From Draconibacterium orientale (GTDB taxonomy: Bacteria > Bacteroidota > Bacteroidia > Bacteroidales > Prolixibacteraceae): a stretch of 64,000 nt of DNA. The DNA lies in the NCBI RefSeq assembly GCF_000626635.1, contig NZ_CP007451.1, positions 4,074,501 to 4,138,500 on the forward strand. The letters run 5' to 3'. Below the pieces are notes generated by a model. That model made no database searches. It had not been told where the DNA came from and saw nothing but the letters and a program-made list of their open reading frames with translations. The translations under genes and the position numbers were made by a program. Shown piece by piece: positions 18,486 through 25,706 of this stretch (positions are counted from its first letter, which is position 1; each line of letters starts with the position of its first letter).

Positions 18486-18533
18486 TAGGATATCCTTTTA
18501 TAAGGACGCGACTTACTATGTTTTGATAGTAAG
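18486..18533 (+). promoter_or_regulatory. Inverted repeats in the eCIS leader
   Basis: CTTACTA-tgttttga-TAGTAAG (18512-18533) is a perfect 7-bp inverted repeat ending 18 bp before the first eCIS start. Just upstream are AGGATATCCT and TCCTT-ttat-AAGGA. They could be regulator sites or leader hairpins. The rest of 18273-18551 is A/T-rich with no recognisable gene. Confidence 0.45.
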
Positions 18534-18551
18534 AAAACTAAAAAGGTAAAT

Positions 18552-19148
18552 ATGATTTACGAAGCTCTTCAAATTCTTAAAGAACAACTGGAACGTTATC
18601 TGGACGATGTCGGATTGGGTAAAATTGTGGTTCTTGAAAACCTTGCATTACTTGATTCAGGAAATGATAAAGCCGATAACCTCGAAAATAAAGTTGTTAT
18701 TTCCTTATTGAATATCGAGGAAGAATCGACCTTAAAAAATATACCTGCAAATAAAGTGGTTAACAACAAAGCCGAAAGTTATAATCCGGCAGTTAATGTT
18801 AACCTCTTTTTTATGGTTAGCGCCAACTGCGATTTATATAGCAACTCCTTAATTAGTATTTCTAAAACTGTGGAGTACTTCCAGGGGAAAAAGGTGTTTA
18901 CTGCACAAAACACGGTTTACAACCGCTCAAATGTATCCATGCAGGAACTGGATGATTTCAAATTTATTGTTGAACTGTACACACCGGGTTTCGAGGTGTG
19001 GAATCACATTTGGGGAACACATGGTGGCAGGCAATTGCCATCGGTAATTTATAAAGTACAACTACTGCAGGTTGACCGCCACAAAAAACAAGCAAGCACC
19101 GAATTAATAACTGAAGTAAACGGAACTCTTACGGATATAAACTCATGA
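18552..19148 (+). CDS. eCIS tail-terminator/cap protein, Pvc16-like (DUF4255)
   Basis: 198 aa. DUF4255 is visible in the opening MIYEALQILKEQLERYL, in NKVVISLLNIEEESTLKN, in the YNPAVNVNLFFMVSAN segment and in KFIVELYTPGFEVWNHIWG. Members such as Pvc16/Afp16 cap the sheath-tube end distal to the baseplate and fix its length. In classical PVC clusters this gene is near the 3' end; here it opens the operon, the order I recall from Bacteroidota eCIS. Its stop overlaps the next start by 4 bp (ATGA). Confidence 0.88.
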   Translation: MIYEALQILKEQLERYLDDVGLGKIVVLENLALLDSGNDKADNLENKVVISLLNIEEESTLKNIPANKVVNNKAESYNPAVNVNLFFMVSANCDLYSNSLISISKTVEYFQGKKVFTAQNTVYNRSNVSMQELDDFKFIVELYTPGFEVWNHIWGTHGGRQLPSVIYKVQLLQVDRHKKQASTELITEVNGTLTDINS

Positions 19149-20020
19149 GCTTTAAAACAAAATATAAGCCTTTATTTGCTGTAAATATTCTTCATAAATA
19201 TTTTTTGAATAAAGGCAATGACGATTATTTCAGCATGACTGATGTTGAAAAAGAAAAACAATTGGCCGGTTATCCTCTTTCCGAACTCTTTTCTATCGTT
19301 CCTTCAGCACTGACCAAACAAAAACTGAATGGTCATAAATTGATTTGTAAAAATACCGATCGTGGATTCATGGTCTGGTTGCAAATAGCAGAGAGCGACA
19401 ATAACAATTCTTTTGTCCCGTTAAGCGACTCTCTGTCCCTCTCTTTTCTGCTGAAAACAACAAATAGCACATTCAATCACTTTACTCAGCTCGGATTGAC
19501 AAATGCCGGTCATTGTTTTTTCTTTTCCAATAATCGTTTATCAACCGAAGATCCCGGGTTTCCGCTTATAAAAAAAGCGAATAACACAACAGCAGTTAAC
19601 GATTCATACCGATTAAATAGCGTAAGTTTTAACAACGAAATGGAATTGTTGAACGCTGAAGAACAGCAAAACCTAATTGGTATAATTCGTATTGGAATGA
19701 AAGGCGAAAACGGTTCTTATCACATCACTAAAACCGATGGTTCGTTGCGCAATGAGCACCGCGAATTCAATATTGTTTTTGCCAATCGTAAAACAACGTG
19801 GCGTTATTTTTTCAATGCTGATCAGCAAACCAATAACAGCGACGATGTTAAAAAGGAAAACGGAAATCCACGTCAGCTTATTACCAAAACAGAGCAACCG
19901 CTTACCACAAAAGGTTTTGTTCCCATAAAGCTGGGCGAGTTGGAGTTACCTAATCCCGATGCGCGTCAAATAAATGCAAACAGTACTCTCACAAAAATAT
20001 ATTCAGAAATATTCATGTAA
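19145..20020 (+). CDS. Unknown conserved eCIS protein between cap and sheath
   Basis: 291 aa, no signal peptide, no membrane segment and no domain I recognise. It is soluble, rich in Asn, Ser and Lys, and begins MSFKTKYKPLFAVNILHKYF. A mid-part of alternating beta-like stretches ends in a conserved-looking tail (PIKLGELELPNPDARQINAN). It overlaps the cap gene by 4 bp (coupled translation) and precedes the sheath by 18 bp. Position next to Pvc16 makes it a candidate second cap or cap-adaptor subunit, which is an inference; marine Bacteroidota particles have been described with extra cap proteins. Confidence 0.7.
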   Translation: MSFKTKYKPLFAVNILHKYFLNKGNDDYFSMTDVEKEKQLAGYPLSELFSIVPSALTKQKLNGHKLICKNTDRGFMVWLQIAESDNNNSFVPLSDSLSLSFLLKTTNSTFNHFTQLGLTNAGHCFFFSNNRLSTEDPGFPLIKKANNTTAVNDSYRLNSVSFNNEMELLNAEEQQNLIGIIRIGMKGENGSYHITKTDGSLRNEHREFNIVFANRKTTWRYFFNADQQTNNSDDVKKENGNPRQLITKTEQPLTTKGFVPIKLGELELPNPDARQINANSTLTKIYSEIFM

Positions 20021-20038
20021 CATTAAAATTTAATACTT

Positions 20039-21463
20039 ATGGCAACAACGTACAAAACACCAGGCGTTTACGTCGAGGAGATTTCGGTTCTACCGCCTTC
20101 GGTGGCTCAGGTTGAGACCGCCATTCCTGCCTTTATTGGCTACACTGAAAAAGCAAAAAACATTGTTGACGATGATTTGCTGAATACGCCCAAAAGAATA
20201 ACATCGTTGCTCGAGTATGAGCAATATTTTGGAGGAGCAGATAACGAAAAAAACATTGTAGTAAATATCGATGATGTTTACGATTCATCGGGAGCACTTA
20301 CCCGTACTGTTGAAGTTCCGGAGCCGGCCACAAAATCGCCCTATAAAATGTACTACTCCATGCAAATGTATTTTGCAAATGGTGGAGGGCCATGCTACAT
20401 TATCTCAGTTGGCGATTACGATACAACTGTAAGTAAAACCGATTTGGGAGCTAGTGGTGGCTTGGCCGAATTAGCCAAAGAAGACGAACCAACATTAATT
20501 GTATTTCCCGATGCAACAAGTCTTGCTGCATCAAACAATTTTTACGGTTTAGCTGAAGAGGCGCTTACGCAGTGCGAAAAACTGCAAGACCGCTTTGCAA
20601 TAATTGATACGTTTAACGAAGCCGCTTCGTTTGCCAGTACTTTGCGTTCGGGAATAAGTCTTGGAACCGATTTCCTGAAATACGGAGCTGTTTATTATCC
20701 GTGGCTAAAAACCAGCTTGCCTTATGCCTACAACGAGGGTGAAGTTTCCATTGCACATAACGAAACTACTCCGCCTGCGCCAACCGCAGCGGGAGCTTTA
20801 GATGGATTATTTGTAAACGACACAAGTGTTGTTGAAAATACAGGCTTGTACAACCAAATTAAAACGGAATTGGCAAAACTAACGGTAACGCTGCCTCCTT
20901 CGGGTGCAATGGCCGGTATTTATGCCCGCGTTGACCGTACACGTGGTGTATGGAAAGCACCGGCAAATGTTGGAGTTACAAATATTATTGGCCCTAATAA
21001 AAAGGTAAGCAACCAGGAGCAGGACGGATTAAATATTGATACTTCAGGAAAATCGATAAATGTGATTCGTGCATTTGCCGGACGAGGTACTTTGGTGTGG
21101 GGAGCCCGCACATTGGCCGGAAACGATAACGAGTGGAAATATATTCCTGTTCGCCGCTTTTTTAACATGGTTGAAGAATCGGTGAAAAAAGCTACCGCAC
21201 AGTTTGTATTCGAGCCCAACGATTCAAATACCTGGGTTAAAGTTCGTGCAATGATCGAAAACTTTTTGGTGCTGCAGTGGCGGGCCGGTGCGCTTGCCGG
21301 CGCTAAACCCGAAGAAGCATTTTTTGTACGTGTAGGACTTGGCCAAACAATGACCGCCCAGGATATTCTGGAAGGTAAATTGAATGTGGAAATTGGTATG
21401 GCAGCTGTCAGGCCCGCTGAGTTTATTATTCTCAAGTTCTCTCACAAAATGCAGGAATCATAA
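20039..21463 (+). CDS. Contractile sheath protein (Pvc2/Afp2-like)
   Basis: 474 aa phage-tail-sheath family. The N-terminus YKTPGVYVEEISVLPPSV is the classic sheath start. It continues with AIPAFIGYTEKA and YYSMQMYFANGGGPCYIISVG. The C-terminal domain contains GRGTLVWGARTLAGNDNEWKYIPVRRFFNMVEES and a terminal segment VEIGMAAVRPAEFIILKFSHKMQE. Sheath hexamers stack around the tube and contract to drive it into the target. Only one sheath gene is present, whereas PVC and Afp have three. It is followed 25 bp later by the first tube gene. Confidence 0.95.
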   Translation: MATTYKTPGVYVEEISVLPPSVAQVETAIPAFIGYTEKAKNIVDDDLLNTPKRITSLLEYEQYFGGADNEKNIVVNIDDVYDSSGALTRTVEVPEPATKSPYKMYYSMQMYFANGGGPCYIISVGDYDTTVSKTDLGASGGLAELAKEDEPTLIVFPDATSLAASNNFYGLAEEALTQCEKLQDRFAIIDTFNEAASFASTLRSGISLGTDFLKYGAVYYPWLKTSLPYAYNEGEVSIAHNETTPPAPTAAGALDGLFVNDTSVVENTGLYNQIKTELAKLTVTLPPSGAMAGIYARVDRTRGVWKAPANVGVTNIIGPNKKVSNQEQDGLNIDTSGKSINVIRAFAGRGTLVWGARTLAGNDNEWKYIPVRRFFNMVEESVKKATAQFVFEPNDSNTWVKVRAMIENFLVLQWRAGALAGAKPEEAFFVRVGLGQTMTAQDILEGKLNVEIGMAAVRPAEFIILKFSHKMQES

Positions 21464-21488
21464 TTGTTAAAATTTAAAAGAAGAAATC

Positions 21489-21923
21489 ATGGCAACAGAA
21501 TATCCAATTGTAAAGTTTCATTTTCAGGTAGATTGGGGTGGAACCAAAATAGGATTCACCGAAGTTTCGGGGTTAGATGTTGAAACCGAGGTGGTAGAAT
21601 ATCGTCACGGCGCAAGCCCTGAATATGTTAAAACCAAAATGCCCGGAATGCAAAAGTACAGCAATATTACGCTTAAGCGCGGAACCTTTGCTACCGACAA
21701 CGAATATTTCGATTGGTGGAATACGGTAAAATTAAATACCATCGAACGCCGAAACATTACCATTAGTCTGCTGAACGAAGAGCATTCGCCGGTGGTAGTC
21801 TGGAAAATTAAAAATGCATGGCCTACTAAAATTCAGTCGACCGATTTAAAAGCCGACGGAAACGAAGTAGCCATTGAAACCATGGAGTTGGCACACGAAG
21901 GTTTATCCATTCAAAATGAATAA
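21489..21923 (+). CDS. Inner tube protein 1 (Pvc1/Afp1-like)
   Basis: 144 aa, T4 gp19/Hcp-fold tail-tube family. Typical features are PIVKFHFQVDWGGTKIGFTEVSGLDVETEVVEYRHG, TLKRGTFATDNEYFDWWNT and the strand WKIKNAWPTKIQSTDLKADGNEVAIETMELAHEGL. Hexameric rings of this protein form the rigid tube whose lumen can hold cargo. Its neighbour at 21926 is a paralogue; in PVC/Afp one paralogue builds the shaft and the other starts it at the baseplate. Being first and most typical, this is the likelier shaft subunit. Confidence 0.93.
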   Translation: MATEYPIVKFHFQVDWGGTKIGFTEVSGLDVETEVVEYRHGASPEYVKTKMPGMQKYSNITLKRGTFATDNEYFDWWNTVKLNTIERRNITISLLNEEHSPVVVWKIKNAWPTKIQSTDLKADGNEVAIETMELAHEGLSIQNE

Positions 21924-21925
21924 AA

Positions 21926-22357
21926 ATGGCTGATTATTATCCACCACTCGGTTTTCATTTTAAAGTTGAATTTGTGGGTTATCCTGGCGAATTCCAGTTT
22001 CAATCGGTTTCCGGCCTTACGGTTGATGTGGAAACCGAACAGATTGCCGAAGGGGGAGAAAATCGGTTTAAACACAAAGTTCCGGTTCGTACAAAGTATC
22101 CGAATTTAGTATTGAAACGGGGCTTGTTGGTTGATTCAGAACTAATAAAATGGTTCAGAAATGCAGTTGAAAATCTTGATTTCAAGCCGACAAACCTAAT
22201 TGTGAAATTGCTGAATGAAAAGCACGAACCCTTGCTGAGTTGGAATGTAGTACATGCTTACCCGGTAAAATGGAGCATCAGCGATTTTGATGCTGAGCAA
22301 AACAACCTGGTTATTGAAACACTGGAACTTTCCTACAATTATTTTAACGTAATGTAG
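21926..22357 (+). CDS. Inner tube protein 2 (Pvc5/Afp5-like, tube initiator)
   Basis: 143 aa, same fold as the preceding gene: PPLGFHFKVEFVG, FQSVSGLTVDVETEQIAEGGENRFKHKVP, LVLKRGLLVDSELIKWFRNAVEN, and WNVVHAYPVKWSISDFDAEQNNLVIETLELSYNYF. It starts 2 bp after the first tube gene. It has diverged in the loop that in Pvc5/Afp5 contacts the baseplate hub, so it is probably the first tube ring on the hub. Assignment of roles between the two paralogues is by order only. Confidence 0.88.
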   Translation: MADYYPPLGFHFKVEFVGYPGEFQFQSVSGLTVDVETEQIAEGGENRFKHKVPVRTKYPNLVLKRGLLVDSELIKWFRNAVENLDFKPTNLIVKLLNEKHEPLLSWNVVHAYPVKWSISDFDAEQNNLVIETLELSYNYFNVM

Positions 22358-22361
22358 TCTT

Positions 22362-22523
22362 ATGCCTATTGAAATTAAAGAATTGCATATAAAAATTGCG
22401 GTTGGAGAAAACGGAACGCAGCCGACGGAACAAAATACCGAAGCAACCGGCAGTCGCGATGAAATTATTGAAGCCTGTGTGGAGCAGGTAATGGAAATTT
22501 TATCGAGAAAGGAGGAACGCTAA
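22362..22523 (+). CDS. 53-aa DUF5908 protein of the eCIS baseplate region
   Basis: A short gene starting 4 bp after tube 2 and ending 1 bp before the hub gene. The product begins MPIEIKELHIKIAV and ends in the helix EIIEACVEQVMEILSRKEER; the middle is a Thr/Gly-rich linker. This MPIEI...EQVMEIL pattern fits DUF5908, found in the same place in many eCIS and related clusters (the Pvc6 position). The role is unknown. Its 3' end contains AAAGGAGG (22508-22515), an unusually strong Shine-Dalgarno for this genome, positioned for the next gene. Confidence 0.85.
   Translation: MPIEIKELHIKIAVGENGTQPTEQNTEATGSRDEIIEACVEQVMEILSRKEER
22508..22515 (+). promoter_or_regulatory. Strong Shine-Dalgarno for the LysM hub gene
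   Basis: AAAGGAGG lies 9 nt before the ATG at 22525. Most genes in this window lack a recognisable Shine-Dalgarno, so this stands out. Confidence 0.7.
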
Positions 22524-22524
22524 T

Positions 22525-23250
22525 ATGGCGGGTGAGTTAATAAAATTGCAAATAAAAGCTTATTCCGACGAGATGTTCAGAACGGAAGTTGCGAATGGCG
22601 AATTCCGTACTTTGCTCAATCCTGAAAAGTATAACTTAAAATACAAGGTTGAACAAAACACTCGTCAGGGAGCGGGTACCAGTTCTTCGGCGCCACGATA
22701 TAACCGTACTCCACCCGAAGATCTTCAGCTTGAGTTTATATTCGATCGTAGCGGAGTGCTGATAAATTACGGCGGTCCGGGCGATTTTGATAATAAACTG
22801 AATGTTGATGAAGGTGTTGGGATTGATGATGACATCAAACTTTTTAAACGTGTTGTTTTCGATTATAATGGCGATGAACACAGGCCCAATTACCTGGTAA
22901 TTTCGTGGGGAACACTTTTGTTTAAAGGTGTTTTAACCGAGCTGGATATTACCTACAAAATGTTTAAAGCCGATGGTACACCGTTACGTGCCACCGCTAC
23001 TGCTAAATTCAAAGGTTTAATTGAGGACAACCTGCGTGTGGCTAAAGAAAACAATTCGTCTCCCGATTTAACGCACGTACGAATTGTTAACGAGGGCGAC
23101 ACGCTGCCCTTGATGACTCACCGGATTTATGGCGATTCGAAATACTACCTCGAAGTGGCTAAAGCAAACAACATAACGAACTTCCGTAAATTAAAAACCG
23201 GACAGAAAATATTTTTTCCACCCATAAAACAAGTAACTGTCAATGCCTGA
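22525..23250 (+). CDS. LysM-tailed hub/tube-spike linker protein (Pvc7/Afp7-like)
   Basis: 241 aa. The N-terminal part includes LLNPEKYNLKYKVEQNTRQGAGTSSSAPRY and PPEDLQLEFIFDRSG, as in CIS hub proteins. The C-terminus (about 185-235) is a LysM module: VNEGDTLPLMTHRIYGDSKYYLEVAKANNI then LKTGQKIFFPP. In Pvc7/Afp7 this domain glues the VgrG-like spike to the tube and baseplate instead of binding peptidoglycan. It overlaps the next gene by 8 bp. All expected parts are present at typical length. Confidence 0.9.
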   Translation: MAGELIKLQIKAYSDEMFRTEVANGEFRTLLNPEKYNLKYKVEQNTRQGAGTSSSAPRYNRTPPEDLQLEFIFDRSGVLINYGGPGDFDNKLNVDEGVGIDDDIKLFKRVVFDYNGDEHRPNYLVISWGTLLFKGVLTELDITYKMFKADGTPLRATATAKFKGLIEDNLRVAKENNSSPDLTHVRIVNEGDTLPLMTHRIYGDSKYYLEVAKANNITNFRKLKTGQKIFFPPIKQVTVNA

Positions 23251-24988
23251 AAAAAGAGTCATACCTACAGCCCGCTCAGTCGATTTGGTTAGCTACAATG
23301 TTTTGGTTGACGGAGAAGAATTGTCATCGGTTTACCAGCTGTTGAGTATCACTGTTGAGAAAGAGATTAACCGTATTCCGTGGGCAAAAATTGTATTGGT
23401 TGATGGTGATCCTGCATCGCAGGATTTCGAACTGAGTAACCAGGATTTTTTTGTTCCCGGGAAAGAGGTTGAAATTAAAGCCGGTTATCACGCACAAAAC
23501 GAAACTATTTTTAAAGGAATCGTAATACGTCACAATTTAAAAATTCGTTCGGGTGGGGCAGTATTGATAATTGAATGCAGAGACCTGGCTGTAAAACTTT
23601 CGGTAGGAAGAAAAAGTAAGTATTTCTACGAAAGTAAAGACAGTGAAATTGTTGAGCAAATAATTGACGCATACGGAATAGAAAATGAAATTGAAGAAAC
23701 AAATGTGGAGTATCCGGAAATGGTGCAGTATGATGTTAGCGACTGGGATTTTTGTGTAACACGTGCCCAGGCAAACGGAAAAGTTTGTGTTGCTGACGAT
23801 GGGAAACTGTCGGTTTTAAGTCCGGATTTTAATCAGACCGAAAAACTAAACCTGGTTTATGGTGCTACAATTTTTGATTTCGATGCGGAGATTGATGCCC
23901 GCAATCAATTCGATACAATAACATCGTATGGATGGGATGCGGCCAATCAGGATTTATTTGAAATTGATGCAAATACTCCTGAAATAAATACCAGTGGAAA
24001 TATTTCGCCTGCTGAATTAGCATCGGTAATTGGTGCTGAAAAATTGGAATTAAGAGACGGTAGCGAAATATCGGATGCCGGTTTACAAGATTGGGCAAAT
24101 GCCAAAAGTTTATTTAACCAGCTTTCAAAAATACGTGGGAAAGTAAAGTTTCAAGGGGTTCACGATGTGAAACCCAATACTACCATAACCTTATCAGGAG
24201 TTGGGAATCGTTTTAACGGAAAGGTTTATGTATCGGCGGTTCGACACGAAATTGCCGATGGAAACTGGACTTGCGACGCACAGTTCGGCATAAATCCAAA
24301 GTGGTTTTCTGAAACTGTAGATATAAATCCATTACCGGCTTCGGGTTTATTGGCAGCGGTAAACGGGCTTCAAATTGCCAAGGTAACGCAACTTGAAGAT
24401 GACCCTAAAGGCGAACACCGTGTTTTGGTGCGAATGCCACTGGTAAATAACCAGGAGCAGGGCGTTTGGGCGAGAGTTGCAACGCTGGATGCCGGCGAGG
24501 ATCGGGGATCTTTTTTCCGCCCTGAAATTGCCGACGAAGTAATTGTTGGTTTTTTAAACGGAAATCCAAACGATCCTATTATTCTCGGAATGCTTAATAG
24601 CAGTGCAAAACCTGCACCAATTAATGCCTCGGATGAGAACCATGAAAAAGGTTTTGTTACTCGAAGCGGGATAAAGTTCATATTTAATGATGAAATGAAT
24701 TCGGTGACCCTCGAAACGCCAAACGGAAAAATTATAAAGATTGACGAAGATGCCGATGTTATAAAGTTGGAGGACGAAAGCTCGAATAGTATAACGCTTA
24801 ATAGCGATGGAATAACAATGGAGAGCCAGAGAGATATAAACCTAAGTGCTTCCGGCGATGTGAGAATTGAAGGAACCAACGTGGAGATATCGGCAAACGC
24901 CGATTTTAAAGCTGAAGGAACTACAGGTGCAGAAGTTTCTGCGCAGGGCATTACAAATATTAAAGGATCACTTGTAAATATTAATTGA
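23243..24988 (+). CDS. VgrG-like central spike protein (Pvc8/Afp8-like)
   Basis: 581 aa. The gp27-like part (to about residue 360) includes SWIPW-type hub strands such as INRIPWAKIVLVDGDPASQ and FFVPGKEVEIKAGYHAQNETIFKGIVIRHNL. The gp5-OB fold follows, with KVTQLEDDPKGEHRVLVRMP and WARVATLDAGEDRGSFFRPEIADEVIVGFLNGNPNDPIILG. The last ~100 residues form the beta-prism needle (SVTLETPNGKIIKI, then ITLNSDGITM). Trimers make the spike beneath the tube. There is no extra effector domain at the C-terminus. It is followed after 1 bp by the PAAR tip gene. Confidence 0.94.
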   Translation: MPEKRVIPTARSVDLVSYNVLVDGEELSSVYQLLSITVEKEINRIPWAKIVLVDGDPASQDFELSNQDFFVPGKEVEIKAGYHAQNETIFKGIVIRHNLKIRSGGAVLIIECRDLAVKLSVGRKSKYFYESKDSEIVEQIIDAYGIENEIEETNVEYPEMVQYDVSDWDFCVTRAQANGKVCVADDGKLSVLSPDFNQTEKLNLVYGATIFDFDAEIDARNQFDTITSYGWDAANQDLFEIDANTPEINTSGNISPAELASVIGAEKLELRDGSEISDAGLQDWANAKSLFNQLSKIRGKVKFQGVHDVKPNTTITLSGVGNRFNGKVYVSAVRHEIADGNWTCDAQFGINPKWFSETVDINPLPASGLLAAVNGLQIAKVTQLEDDPKGEHRVLVRMPLVNNQEQGVWARVATLDAGEDRGSFFRPEIADEVIVGFLNGNPNDPIILGMLNSSAKPAPINASDENHEKGFVTRSGIKFIFNDEMNSVTLETPNGKIIKIDEDADVIKLEDESSNSITLNSDGITMESQRDINLSASGDVRIEGTNVEISANADFKAEGTTGAEVSAQGITNIKGSLVNIN

Positions 24989-24989
24989 T

Positions 24990-25283
24990 ATGCCAGCAGC
25001 TGCAAGATTAAATGATATGCATACATGTCCGATGCTAAATCCAAACGCATTGCCACATATTGGTGGACCAATAATTGGCCCGGGAGAAACTACTGTGTTA
25101 ATTGGCGGAATGCCGGCAGCGGTGGTTGGCGATAAGGCAACGTGTTCCGGACCGCCTGACTCAATAGCCGTAGGATCAACAACCGTAATGATTGGAGGCA
25201 AGCCGGCTGCCCGAATGGGAGATTTAACATCGCATGGAGGAACAATTGTAATTGGATGTCCAACGGTAAATATTGGAGGTTAA
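24990..25283 (+). CDS. PAAR-domain spike tip (Pvc10/Afp10-like)
   Basis: 97 aa, a single PAAR domain. It starts MPAAARLNDMHTCPML and has repeated PAAR-type turns: PHIGGPIIGPGETTVLIGGMPAA, VGDKATCSGPPDSI, TTVMIGGKPAARMGDLTSHGG. His/Cys residues that bind the metal at the tip are present (H13, C15, C52, H88 region). It sharpens the VgrG spike for membrane piercing. There is no effector extension, so the cargo is probably carried elsewhere, for example in the tube lumen. Confidence 0.93.
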   Translation: MPAAARLNDMHTCPMLNPNALPHIGGPIIGPGETTVLIGGMPAAVVGDKATCSGPPDSIAVGSTTVMIGGKPAARMGDLTSHGGTIVIGCPTVNIGG

Positions 25284-25284
25284 A

Positions 25285-25695
25285 ATGGCAACATACAATT
25301 CATTTTTAGGAACAGGATGGAGCTTTCCTCCCGAATTTCAAAAAGAAACAAGGGGGGTAAAAATGCTTCAGGATGAGGCGGACATAAAAAGCAGTCTCGA
25401 GATTTTATTGTCTACCCGTTTGGGAGAACGAATAATGGTGCCCGACTATGGTTGTAATCTCGACGAACTGTTATTTAAACCATTAAATATTACCGTAAAA
25501 ACATACGTGGTCGATTTAATAAAAACAGCAATTCTGTACCACGAACCACGAATTGATGCACGAAAAATAAGCATTGATCAAACAAACGAATTGAATGGTG
25601 AACTGCTGATTAATATTGAATACATCATCCGGGCAACAAACTCAAGAAAAAATATGGTATTCCCTTTCTACAAAGGCGAAGGCACCGAACTCTAA
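25285..25695 (+). CDS. gp25-like baseplate wedge protein (Pvc9/Afp9-like)
   Basis: 136 aa from MATYNSFLGTGWSFPPEF. The in-frame TTG at 25273 overlaps the PAAR gene and is less likely than the ATG at 25285, 1 bp after the PAAR stop. GPW/gp25 features are GWSFPPEF, the EADIKSSLEILLSTRLGERIMVPDYGCNLDELLFKP block with the conserved E-R, and YHEPRIDARKI. In T4 and PVC this lysozyme-fold protein anchors the sheath to the wedge. Length and motif set are normal. Confidence 0.93.
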   Translation: MATYNSFLGTGWSFPPEFQKETRGVKMLQDEADIKSSLEILLSTRLGERIMVPDYGCNLDELLFKPLNITVKTYVVDLIKTAILYHEPRIDARKISIDQTNELNGELLINIEYIIRATNSRKNMVFPFYKGEGTEL

Positions 25696-25706
25696 AATGT
25701 TGAAAC

